NCBI GenBank assembly: GCA_027365715.1
Contig: DAHXLZ010000314.1
Location: 1 to 6,015, forward strand
Source: Methanomassiliicoccales archaeon
GTDB lineage: Archaea > Thermoplasmatota > Thermoplasmata > Sysuiplasmatales > Sysuiplasmataceae
Direction: 5' to 3'
Length of the DNA stretch: 6,015 bases
A program made the position numbers and the translations under genes. Positions 1-6,015 of this stretch are shown here, one piece after another (positions within the stretch are counted from its first letter, which is position 1; the number at the start of each line of letters is the position of its first letter). The notes under the pieces are model-generated. The model was not told where the DNA came from. It saw nothing but the letters and a program-made list of their open reading frames with translations, and did not search any database.

Positions 1-150
1 TGCAGGAATCTGGAAAGGGCAGGCATGCTTGTCTGTCGCTGCGGGATGTCGCTTGAGCCCTCATGTCCGGATTGTGGCTCGGATATCAGAGAGGATATGT
101 TCTGCGGTCTGTGCAGAATAAGTTTTGAAGCGGATTCAGGAAGTTTATAA
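1..150 (+). CDS. C-terminal end of a zinc-ribbon protein (partial)
   Basis: This reading frame is open from the first base of the window and ends at a TAA at 148-150, giving 49 residues; the start lies to the left. The visible part has six regularly placed cysteines: CRC at residues 12-14, CPDC at 22-25 and CGLC at 35-38. This is the pattern of small archaeal zinc ribbons, so a structural zinc site, possibly two, is likely. The tail after the last pair is short and acidic. Such ribbons are found at the end of many unrelated archaeal proteins, so the function cannot be named. It runs in the same direction as the regulator gene, whose start is 73 bp downstream, but a TATA-like box overlaps its stop codon, so the two are probably transcribed separately. 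The reading frame is well supported by the cysteine spacing; the role is unknown. Confidence 0.7.
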   Translation, partial: CRNLERAGMLVCRCGMSLEPSCPDCGSDIREDMFCGLCRISFEADSGSL

Positions 151-151
151 T
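144..151 (+). promoter_or_regulatory. TATA-like box of the TrmB-family regulator gene
   Basis: The sequence TTTATAAT overlaps the stop codon of the preceding gene. It is preceded by a purine-rich stretch (AGGAAG) that could serve as the BRE element of an archaeal promoter. Transcription would be expected to start about 25 bp downstream, near 172-176, leaving a leader of about 50 nt before the ATG at 224. A second AT-rich candidate, AAAATAAAG at 162-170, would give a shorter leader. This is a pattern call only. Confidence 0.45.
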
Positions 152-183
152 TCAGTAAAGTAAAATAAAGTACATAGTGTTTC

Positions 184-200
184 CCGGATCGGTGAACCGG
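184..200. promoter_or_regulatory. Imperfect dyad in the regulator leader, candidate operator or leader hairpin
   Basis: CCGGATC, a GGT spacer and GAACCGG form a 17-bp inverted repeat with six of seven arm positions complementary. It lies just downstream of the expected transcription start and 23 bp before the ATG at 224. TrmB-family proteins bind palindromic operators near promoters and some control their own gene, so an autoregulatory site is plausible. A hairpin in the leader RNA is equally possible. It does not resemble the TATCAC-N5-GTGATA motif known from Thermococcales. Confidence 0.3.
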
Positions 201-223
201 AGCTGAAGGACGACAATAGTTCG

Positions 224-1246
224 ATGCTGAAACTGCTGCAGAATATCGGACTTTCTGAAAACGAAGCACTAGTATACAAATTTCTGGTCGAGGACGGCGA
301 CGCCACGGCAAAAGATTTGCTCAGAAAGCTGAATCTCAGACAGCCGCAGCTGTACGACATAACATCGGGACTTGAGCGAAAGCATTTCATCAACATTCAG
401 GACAGCAGGCCAAAGAAATACATACCAATAGATGCGGAACTGATCCTTGAAAACATTTCGAGGGAACTCGAGAAAAGCAGAGGCGAACTCCTGAGCTGGG
501 TAAGCTCCAATAAGAAGGAGAGGGGGGACGTTCCATCGATGTGGTTTAGCAGGCACTGGAGGAGTTTTGTAAGCAATTCGCAGGCGGTAATAGCAGGTGC
601 GAAAGACACTGTCTGCATAGAATCCACACCGGGCATTCTTCCTGAATTCTCAAGAGTGCTTTCCAGAAGAGTGAAAGGGGGCCTGAAATCAGTCCTTCTG
701 GTATTCGGTGTCCAGAAGAAGAGATATGAAGAAGAATATCTGAAGAGGGATTCTGCTTTTTTTAACGAAATCAGATATGTTGAACTGGGCCAGTTTTTCT
801 CAATCATTGGTGATGTGAGCGGTACCACATTCATGCCGAGAAAGATCGCTTTCGCACCGGCAGAAGACCGTTACGGCTATGTCTTCAACGACGTTGACAT
901 GTCATGGTTCCTCACACACAGTTTCTTCAACGCCTGGTTTACATCAGAACCGCTGTTCCAGAGGACTGTATCACTCCCTGCGACCTATTCACTGCAGAGG
1001 CTCGCTGTGAGTGATATGCTGAAACTGATTTCACAGGGAAAGAAGCTTAAGGCAATCGTCAGAGGCAGGAGACGCATAGAAGGCAGCCGCGTTTCAATAG
1101 AGGGCAATATCACCGGTGTCGATGCTGGCAGAGACATCGTGAATTTTGTAGTCGAATCAGGCAGGCATTCATTTGTCGTTGGCGGATATGACTCAATAGT
1201 TGAGGACATCGAGGCAGAAACAATTGTCATTGAGTCGGCCGAATGA
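224..1246 (+). CDS. TrmB-family sugar-responsive transcriptional regulator
   Basis: This 340-residue protein matches the TrmB family in length and layout (Thermococcus litoralis TrmB is about 338). Residues 1-70 form the winged helix-turn-helix: LQNIGLSENEALVYKFL is the typical opening, and RQPQLYDITSGLERK at 39-53 is the likely recognition helix. Residues 75-95 look like a linker helix that may pair dimers. Residues 105-340 are the effector domain, ending in the family hallmark GGYDSIVEDIEA at 320-331. N307, G321 and E327 fall where T. litoralis TrmB has maltose-binding residues. It is cytoplasmic; in the family, sugar binding alters DNA affinity and controls sugar ABC transporter or sugar metabolism genes. 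The ATG at 224 is chosen because the helix-turn-helix begins directly after it and no upstream in-frame ATG, GTG or TTG is present; an AGGA lies 13 nt before it, and GGTGA at 191-195 is too far away. It converges on the transporter and glycosidase operon, its likely target. The inducing sugar is not known. Confidence 0.93.
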   Translation: MLKLLQNIGLSENEALVYKFLVEDGDATAKDLLRKLNLRQPQLYDITSGLERKHFINIQDSRPKKYIPIDAELILENISRELEKSRGELLSWVSSNKKERGDVPSMWFSRHWRSFVSNSQAVIAGAKDTVCIESTPGILPEFSRVLSRRVKGGLKSVLLVFGVQKKRYEEEYLKRDSAFFNEIRYVELGQFFSIIGDVSGTTFMPRKIAFAPAEDRYGYVFNDVDMSWFLTHSFFNAWFTSEPLFQRTVSLPATYSLQRLAVSDMLKLISQGKKLKAIVRGRRRIEGSRVSIEGNITGVDAGRDIVNFVVESGRHSFVVGGYDSIVEDIEAETIVIESAE

Positions 1247-1249
1247 TAC

Positions 1250-1260
1250 CGGTGAGCCGG
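1250..1260 (+). repeat. Second copy of an 11-bp CGGTGARCCGG motif
   Basis: CGGTGAGCCGG just after the regulator stop matches CGGTGAACCGG at 190-200 just before its start in 10 of 11 positions and in the same orientation. The two copies bracket the gene. This could be a paired protein-binding site or chance; the downstream copy also contributes one arm of the 1253-1268 hairpin. Confidence 0.25.
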
Positions 1261-1268
1261 CAGGCTCA
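1253..1268. terminator. Hairpin between convergent genes, possible bidirectional terminator
   Basis: TGAGCC, a GGCA loop and GGCTCA form a perfect 6-bp stem in the 27-bp gap between the regulator stop and the second glycosidase stop. It sits where transcripts from both strands must end. There is no T-run after it on either strand, and archaeal termination mainly depends on T-runs, so a terminator role is weakly supported. It may instead be a 3'-end stabilising structure. Confidence 0.3.
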
Positions 1269-1273
1269 TTCAC

Positions 1274-3082
1274 TTATTCGTTGCTGGTGCTGACCACTCT
1301 GCCGTCCAGAACCTCAAAATCAAAGGTGCCCCCCCTGAATGGAATTCCGTTTATTCTGAGACCGTTAAGAGTGTTGCCTACTTTCCTGCCGCTCTTCAAT
1401 TTTCCATCCACCGGCCGTATTCCAAGGATTCCCCCTATCAGTGGATGAATGACAGCTGCTGACGACCATGCCTGAAGATAGCAGCCAGTGGCATCATTCA
1501 GAATTTCAGGCACTACGCCAGGCATGAACTCTCCGGCGTGACCTATATTGAAACTGTAGAATTTCAGTGCCGTGTGTGTGTCGTGATACTGGGATGCTGC
1601 AAGAGACATCAGGCCATTCTGAATGGCCATGGTCTTCACTGATGCCGACCCGATTAACAGCCCGTCTATTCCGACCAGTCTTTTCAGGCCATTTTCTGAA
1701 TTGATGAAGCTCCGGTATCTGCTTTCTGATGCAACCCGTGTCACGAATGGAATTATAGAAGTCCAGAAGCCGGGATTCTCAGGTACGCCGGAGGTCAGCC
1801 TGTTTGCATATGTGCACTGCTCTCCAATCCACATGCCCGAATTCACGATTTTCATTGCGTCGCCGGCCGCACGATTAAGTGAGGAGATTTCGGCCGAATA
1901 GACGCCGGAGTCGTTTTCAAATGCTATTTTCTTCAGAGCGGCAAGCGATTCCACACCCTCGGCAAAGTAGCAGAGAGTGTCGAGTTCGACAGATCCTCCC
2001 CTGCCGGCATCCTCCATTATGGCAGGCCCTGTGAATTTCCGTGAAACCACATATTCCAGTGATGCCATAGCGTCGGTGAAATGTTCCCTCGCAAATCGCA
2101 AGTCGCCCGTCCATTCAACGTACTTCAAAATAGCAGTACTGAGCATGGCACTCTCTTCAAGATCGCCCTTGTTGTACACTATACCATTGGTTACTATTTC
2201 ATGTGGCACTCTTCCTCCCTGCAGTCTCGCATACTTTATGAACAGCATGAGTGAGTCCTTTGCGACAGAGCACATCCCCGTTTCCAGAAGTGCATCCAGA
2301 GAGTAGTAAAAGTCTATTGAAAAGTACCACGGATAATCACAGTGACCGGCGGTCAATCCTCTTCCAATCCCGTTCTGCCTGTGCGTCAGCCAGCTGAGAC
2401 TGTGCTTTGCCCAGTGGAAAGCGTCAGCCAGCTGAGTGTCGGGCGTTTCAAGCACCGTGCGGCGGGAAATCAGTTTGTGTTTTTTCTCAGTCCGTTCGAT
2501 GCATTCGACGAGATTTTTGTGCTTTCGTCTGCTTTTGCGGCGTATTGAGATGCCGAAGTCTTCCCGGCTGCCGATACGCACCAGCCGATGTTCCTCAAGC
2601 AGACTCGAGGCATCTGTCTCAAGAGTATAAATCCTCCTCAGTGAAGGTATATTCAGAGACATTTGTCTGTGCCGCCTGCTCAACTGATGTCGTGTCTTGA
2701 AATCGCTGAGCCATATGGGTTGGGGGTCTATGCTGAAATTCACTTCCACTTCCCTGTTGTCCTCATTCTTCACACGTACTAACATCAACATGTCCTCGGG
2801 CATCATGAGTTCAATCGAGAAGCCATCATATTCCATCTCTATTCCCGAAGAGCGCACAATCAATGCAGAAGGTCTGACCCTTCCGCCTCCCGATACGACA
2901 TCAAAGCGTTCCACGAGTTTGAGTGGCGGATCCCATAATCCCCCCATCTTTCCCGGCACATGAAATCCCATTCCGGCGGAGGAAATATCCGTGCAGCCAC
3001 AGAAGTATGCCGACTCGTTGGCAAGAGTGAAATACATATTGCCGTTGAGCCTTATTCTCAGATTTTTCTCATCGTCTTTCAT
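1274..3082 (-). CDS. Divergent six-hairpin glycosidase, debranching-enzyme-like (second of tandem pair)
   Basis: This protein of about 602 residues is distantly related to the hydrolase encoded just upstream. Numbered from the ATG at 3082, residues 1-190 form a beta-rich domain, residues about 210-555 an alpha/alpha barrel, and a short beta tail follows. Barrel motifs are DYPWYFSID at 249-257, GGRVPHEI at 289-296, YNKGDLEES at 303-311, MEDAG at 356-360 with VELDTL at 365-370, and GVVPEILNDATGCYLQAWSS at 522-541. The last closely follows the debranching-enzyme C terminus (G-PE-x-C-x-QAWS) and supplies a candidate catalytic base, E526. The candidate acid, D358 or E357, is less certain. The usual GRD is SID here, and the HTGEVWP stretch of its neighbour is not preserved, so its substrate may differ or it may be a partner subunit. 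There is no signal peptide. The ATG overlaps the upstream gene by 14 bp and has GGAA 6 nt before it; a TTG at 3106 would add eight residues and is also possible. Coding status is secure; the family is likely and the substrate unknown. Confidence 0.82.
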   Translation of the reverse strand: MKDDEKNLRIRLNGNMYFTLANESAYFCGCTDISSAGMGFHVPGKMGGLWDPPLKLVERFDVVSGGGRVRPSALIVRSSGIEMEYDGFSIELMMPEDMLMLVRVKNEDNREVEVNFSIDPQPIWLSDFKTRHQLSRRHRQMSLNIPSLRRIYTLETDASSLLEEHRLVRIGSREDFGISIRRKSRRKHKNLVECIERTEKKHKLISRRTVLETPDTQLADAFHWAKHSLSWLTHRQNGIGRGLTAGHCDYPWYFSIDFYYSLDALLETGMCSVAKDSLMLFIKYARLQGGRVPHEIVTNGIVYNKGDLEESAMLSTAILKYVEWTGDLRFAREHFTDAMASLEYVVSRKFTGPAIMEDAGRGGSVELDTLCYFAEGVESLAALKKIAFENDSGVYSAEISSLNRAAGDAMKIVNSGMWIGEQCTYANRLTSGVPENPGFWTSIIPFVTRVASESRYRSFINSENGLKRLVGIDGLLIGSASVKTMAIQNGLMSLAASQYHDTHTALKFYSFNIGHAGEFMPGVVPEILNDATGCYLQAWSSAAVIHPLIGGILGIRPVDGKLKSGRKVGNTLNGLRINGIPFRGGTFDFEVLDGRVVSTSNE

Positions 3083-5066
3083 CTGTAATTCCAGAATGAG
3101 AGCCAATTGCCCTGAATCCTTTTCTAGTTACCGATAAGTCGTAGAATTTTCCCCTGTAGAGAACATTTTTCAATTCCATGGACTCCCATCCCTCCGGAAG
3201 ATGCGGATCCATCGAATGGATGAGTCCGTCGCTTCCGGCGCTGCCGTCCGGGTCGATGCCAAAAAGACCTTCGATTACGGCCTGTATGAACAGGGATGAG
3301 GACCATCCCTGGGCAAATTGGCCCATAGACTGAACGTATTCAGGATGGTACGTTTCATTAATCCTGCCAGGATCCGGACTTGCAAATGCGAGCATGGGGA
3401 AAGAGTCGAGCAATTTAAGACCCATTTCCGGAAAGCCGTTCTTATAAGCAGCTATTGCAGACCACCCCGTCATCAGTGGCCACACCTCACCGGTATGATA
3501 TCCACGGTCGTACATTGGATCTGAGGAGGACATTGAACGCACTCCCCACGACGTGATCATATCATCACCAGACAGTGATTCAACAAGTGAATGCATCAAA
3601 TCACTCTTCCAGTACATAGCAGGCACAATTTCCATCGGGCTCTTGATTTTCCTGTACTCCTTTCCTTGAACAGAATCGAAAACTGTGAAGTTTCCTCCAC
3701 TCGGCCTGAAGAACAGGGAGATGTAGTTGTTCATTGCTTTTTCAGACAGCCCGATGTATTCAGCATCGAGTTTGGCATATTCCTCAAGAGCCTTCAGCCA
3801 CCATGCATTGACATCGATGCATGTCCCATCGCGGTAGGAGGACCATGATTCGGGCCACCCGATTAGGCCCTCCCTGAAGTTATTTTCGATCAGGCCATCG
3901 CCGTCCCTGTCACATGAAATGCAGAAATTCATTATTTTCCGCAACATCCCATCGTGCCTGCCGACATTATGCCACCGCTGGAGTTTTGTTGTTGCAATGA
4001 TCCAGAGAGGAGAGCTGTCTGCAGACATGAATCTGGTGGGCAGCACATCTCCACTCATTCCGTACTTCTGATTGCCGTTAAGTCCAACCAGCGGGATTTC
4101 ATGAGGTATGCGCCCTCCCTCTGCGTTTCCGGCCAGCATGTCGAGGTGAGCGCATGCCATCTCAGAGAGACCACACTCGAGCGCCGCCATGCTCATCCAC
4201 TCACCATCGCGGCCAAAGAACCATGAGAATTCAGGCATTCCGGCAAAAAATCCATTGCCATGACTGGATTCTGAATAAAGTTCCAGTAGATCATGTTTCG
4301 CCCAGAGGAAATATTTATTCGTTTCAAATGACGGAGTGACAAGAACGCAATTTCTTGCGACCGCTGAATGGTAATCAACATTCCTCTCAATATCGACATA
4401 GCTGGCCATATCCTCTCCTGTCCCGATGGACAGCAGCAATATGCCGTCGCCGTGGATTGTGACTCTCAGAATATTTTCTTGCAGCTTGGCGTCGAATTTC
4501 GCATTAGTGACTTTGAAATTTGTTTCAGTCAATGCACTTCTGATGCTGAAACTATTGCCGGATGTTGAAACAAGTTTGCATTCCTTTTCAATCCTGTTTT
4601 CCGGCCACATCGTCCTGTGACTGATTTCCATCTCAAAGACGATGCTTTTCGGAGACGGGAAGAAAAGCGCAATTGCAACCGCCATCTTATCAAATGGTGC
4701 AAAGTCGATTCTGGCGAAATCATCATACTCCCTGAAGGTGTGAGACAGCGTACGCACCTGCTTCCTGAATGTGGCTGCGCTGTTCTTTCCAGCCACATAT
4801 GCACTGAAGGATGAAATATGACCCTCCCCTCCGAACCAGAGGCCCGTTCTGAATCTTCCCGAAGAGGGTGTGTTTATGTTGCCATTCTGCAGTGTAATAA
4901 AATGTGCGCGCTTTCCCTTTACAAGCGAGAGGTAATCGCCACGACGATGGCCGGGGCTGTTTTCAACAACCCATACGTCCATCAGCCTCGAATTGTCCTC
5001 CTCTGTCAATTTGCTGCATCGTGCGAACTCTTTTCGCAGCTGCAACTCTTCCGTGTTTTCATTCAT
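3069..5066 (-). CDS. Six-hairpin glycosidase, amylo-alpha-1,6-glucosidase (debranching enzyme)-like
   Basis: This 665-residue protein has an N-terminal beta-sandwich (about 30-245), an alpha/alpha six-hairpin barrel (about 250-605) and a short C-terminal beta region (about 615-655). Barrel motifs are MPEFSWFFGRDGEW at 277-290, which contains the superfamily GRD; GGRIPHEI at 317-324; SADSSPLWI at 348-356; DGDGLIENN at 388-396; GWPESW at 403-408 followed by DVNAWWLKAL at 418-427, matching the TWMDA/VEINALWYNAL pair of debranching enzymes; HTGEVWP at 524-530; and RINETYHPEY at 568-577 followed by AQGWSS. Candidate catalytic residues are E406 as acid and E571 as base, by analogy only. No signal peptide or membrane segment is seen, so it should hydrolyse an imported oligosaccharide or a storage glucan in the cytoplasm. 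It follows the transporter ATPase by 32 bp and overlaps the next hydrolase, so the three are probably co-transcribed. GH63-type or other six-hairpin specificities (trehalose, glycosylglycerate, glucan) cannot be excluded. Superfamily assignment is strong; substrate is unknown. Confidence 0.88.
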   Translation of the reverse strand: MNENTEELQLRKEFARCSKLTEEDNSRLMDVWVVENSPGHRRGDYLSLVKGKRAHFITLQNGNINTPSSGRFRTGLWFGGEGHISSFSAYVAGKNSAATFRKQVRTLSHTFREYDDFARIDFAPFDKMAVAIALFFPSPKSIVFEMEISHRTMWPENRIEKECKLVSTSGNSFSIRSALTETNFKVTNAKFDAKLQENILRVTIHGDGILLLSIGTGEDMASYVDIERNVDYHSAVARNCVLVTPSFETNKYFLWAKHDLLELYSESSHGNGFFAGMPEFSWFFGRDGEWMSMAALECGLSEMACAHLDMLAGNAEGGRIPHEIPLVGLNGNQKYGMSGDVLPTRFMSADSSPLWIIATTKLQRWHNVGRHDGMLRKIMNFCISCDRDGDGLIENNFREGLIGWPESWSSYRDGTCIDVNAWWLKALEEYAKLDAEYIGLSEKAMNNYISLFFRPSGGNFTVFDSVQGKEYRKIKSPMEIVPAMYWKSDLMHSLVESLSGDDMITSWGVRSMSSSDPMYDRGYHTGEVWPLMTGWSAIAAYKNGFPEMGLKLLDSFPMLAFASPDPGRINETYHPEYVQSMGQFAQGWSSSLFIQAVIEGLFGIDPDGSAGSDGLIHSMDPHLPEGWESMELKNVLYRGKFYDLSVTRKGFRAIGSHSGITDERR

Positions 5067-5078
5067 GGAAATCCATAT

Positions 5079-5084
5079 CCCTCC
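5079..5084 (-). promoter_or_regulatory. Ribosome binding site of the first glycosidase gene
   Basis: On the minus strand GGAGGG lies 12 nt before the ATG at 5066. It is the only strong Shine-Dalgarno-like sequence in the 32-bp gap after the ATPase stop, and supports that ATG. The spacing is longer than usual. A nearer ATG in another frame meets a stop after five codons. Confidence 0.45.
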
Positions 5085-5098
5085 GTGACATATCCACT

Positions 5099-6015
5099 TC
5101 AGCTCATGGATTTGTGATTCTTGACTGGTGCATCATATCTCGAGCCGTCATGGGCGTTGAAAAGAAATATTCTGTTTTCTCTGACGCTGAAAGAAACGGA
5201 ACTGCCGTTTTCCATATGGAATAGCCGCTCGGTCTGGGCGTCTCGTATGAGTCTTGCTATCAATTTACCTTCGCCGATGCTTAAATGTACGTTCATTTCA
5301 GTTCCGAGCAGTTCCACATATTCCAATGTTGCCCTGAATGGAGCACCTTCCGATACCACAACATCTGTTGGCCGGAAACCAACCAGTGTCTCTTCAGACA
5401 GCGCCATGCTGTCTTCAGTCTCCAGTTTTAAGGTATTTTTGCTTCCCCTGACATTCACATCGAACACCCCGTGCCCGACTGCCTTAAAAGTGCAGGGCAA
5501 AATGTTCATTGGAGGATTTCCAAGGAAACCTGCTACAAAGCTGTGCCTCGGTTCATCAAACAGCCTGCGCGGCTCGTCAACCTGAATAGCTTTTCCATGA
5601 TTTAGGACGAGAATCCTGTCACCCAGAGTCATAGCCTCAATCTGGTCGTGCGTGACGTAGACAATACACTTCCCCGTTATCTTCTGAAAACGCTTCATTT
5701 CGTCCCTCATTTCATTGCGGAGTTTAGCATCAAGGTTCGAGAGAGGTTCGTCCATCAGAAATGCAGCCGGGTCCCGTACCATTGCCCTGGCCAGTCCTAC
5801 CCTCTGCGCCTGTCCGCCGGAAAGTTGCCGTGGCTTCTTCTGCAGCATCTCACTGATATGAAGTTTCGAAGAAACATCCATGACGCGCTTTTTGATTTCC
5901 TCCTTCGGAATTTTCTTCATCTTCATATTCAGGGCAATGTTGTCGTGAACAGTCATATGCGGGTACAGAGCATAGTTCTGGAAGACCATGGCAATGTTTC
6001 TTTCAGAAGGATATA
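5099..6015 (-). CDS. MalK/UgpC-type sugar ABC transporter ATP-binding protein (N terminus cut by window edge)
   Basis: The frame is open to the right edge, giving about 304 residues; a full CUT1-type ATPase has about 370, so about 70 residues, including the Walker A loop, lie outside. Visible motifs in order are the Q-loop region ERNIAMVFQNYALYPHMTV just inside the edge, the signature LSGGQAQRVGLARA (LSGGQ at 5810-5824), Walker B FLMDEPLSNLDAKLR, and the H-loop VTHD at 5645-5656. The last 140 or so residues form the OB-fold/TOBE regulatory domain typical of MalK, with VGFRPTDV and LEYVELLGTEMNV. It would act as a dimer on the cytoplasmic face of the membrane, powering import of a sugar or oligosaccharide. 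The permeases and binding protein are not visible here; they may lie further right, or the ATPase may serve several importers. It is the first visible gene of the operon. The ATG at 5987-5989 is internal to the conserved Q-loop and is not the true start. The family is certain; the transported sugar is not. Confidence 0.95.
   Translation of the reverse strand, partial: YPSERNIAMVFQNYALYPHMTVHDNIALNMKMKKIPKEEIKKRVMDVSSKLHISEMLQKKPRQLSGGQAQRVGLARAMVRDPAAFLMDEPLSNLDAKLRNEMRDEMKRFQKITGKCIVYVTHDQIEAMTLGDRILVLNHGKAIQVDEPRRLFDEPRHSFVAGFLGNPPMNILPCTFKAVGHGVFDVNVRGSKNTLKLETEDSMALSEETLVGFRPTDVVVSEGAPFRATLEYVELLGTEMNVHLSIGEGKLIARLIRDAQTERLFHMENGSSVSFSVRENRIFLFNAHDGSRYDAPVKNHKSMS

Noticed and set aside
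203..223. Possible upstream CTG start for the regulator, 7 nt after GGTGA at 191-195
   Set aside because: CTG starts are rare, and the helix-turn-helix domain begins directly after the ATG at 224, so no extension is needed.
397..834. 145-codon open frame on the minus strand
   Set aside because: It lies antisense to the TrmB effector domain and is Ser/Leu-rich without any motif, as expected for a shadow frame.
1274..3106. Pseudogene status of the second glycosidase because of its SID and missing HTGEVWP motif
   Set aside because: The frame is intact over about 600 codons, conserved barrel motifs remain, and the C-terminal PE...QAWSS block is well preserved.
5049..5087. Short minus-strand open frame beginning near the ribosome binding site of the first glycosidase (MDFHE then stop)
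   Set aside because: The nearest ATG is only 2-3 nt from GGAGGG, the frame ends after a few codons, and the ATG at 5066 opens a conserved 665-residue protein.
5121..5585. 154-codon open frame on the plus strand
   Set aside because: It lies antisense to the conserved C-terminal domain of the ABC ATPase, shows no recognisable domain, and its composition is what the reverse of that gene would give.
1..6015. CRISPR arrays, tRNA or rRNA genes, insertion sequences and prophage genes
   Set aside because: No regularly spaced repeats, tRNA-like cloverleaf sequence, transposase-like protein or terminal inverted repeats were seen. Coding sequence fills nearly the whole window.

Overview
The window looks archaeal and most resembles the Thermoplasmata, at moderate confidence. 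The reasons are a full-length TrmB-type sugar regulator, a TATA-like box (TTTATAAT) in place of bacterial -35/-10 elements, weak or distant Shine-Dalgarno sequences, heavy use of AGA/AGG and ATA codons, and roughly balanced base composition. Taxonomy cannot be fixed from this window alone.

Layout from left to right. (1) Bases 1-150 (+) are the last 49 codons of a small cysteine-rich zinc-ribbon protein of unknown role. (2) Bases 151-223 form a short promoter and leader region with a TATA-like box and a 17-bp imperfect dyad. (3) Bases 224-1246 (+) encode a complete 340-residue TrmB-family regulator, with an N-terminal winged helix and a C-terminal sugar-sensing domain. (4) Bases 1247-1273 are a 27-bp convergent gap holding a small GC-rich hairpin. 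(5) From 1274 to the right edge, everything is on the minus strand and reads as one operon, in transcription order: a CUT1/MalK-type sugar ABC transporter ATPase (truncated at its N terminus by the window edge), a 665-residue six-hairpin glycosidase of the amylo-alpha-1,6-glucosidase (debranching enzyme) type, and a second, divergent paralogue of about 602 residues. Spacing is tight: 32 bp between the ATPase and the first hydrolase, and a 14-bp (or longer) overlap between the two hydrolases.

The simplest reading is a sugar import and degradation locus. An ABC importer, whose permease and binding-protein genes would lie to the right outside the window, brings in an oligosaccharide. Two cytosolic hydrolases without signal peptides cut it, and TrmB senses the sugar and controls transcription. 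The substrate is not determined. The most notable point is the tandem pair of related but strongly diverged hydrolases: one keeps the GRD motif of this superfamily and the other has SID instead. They may have different substrates or form a two-subunit enzyme.
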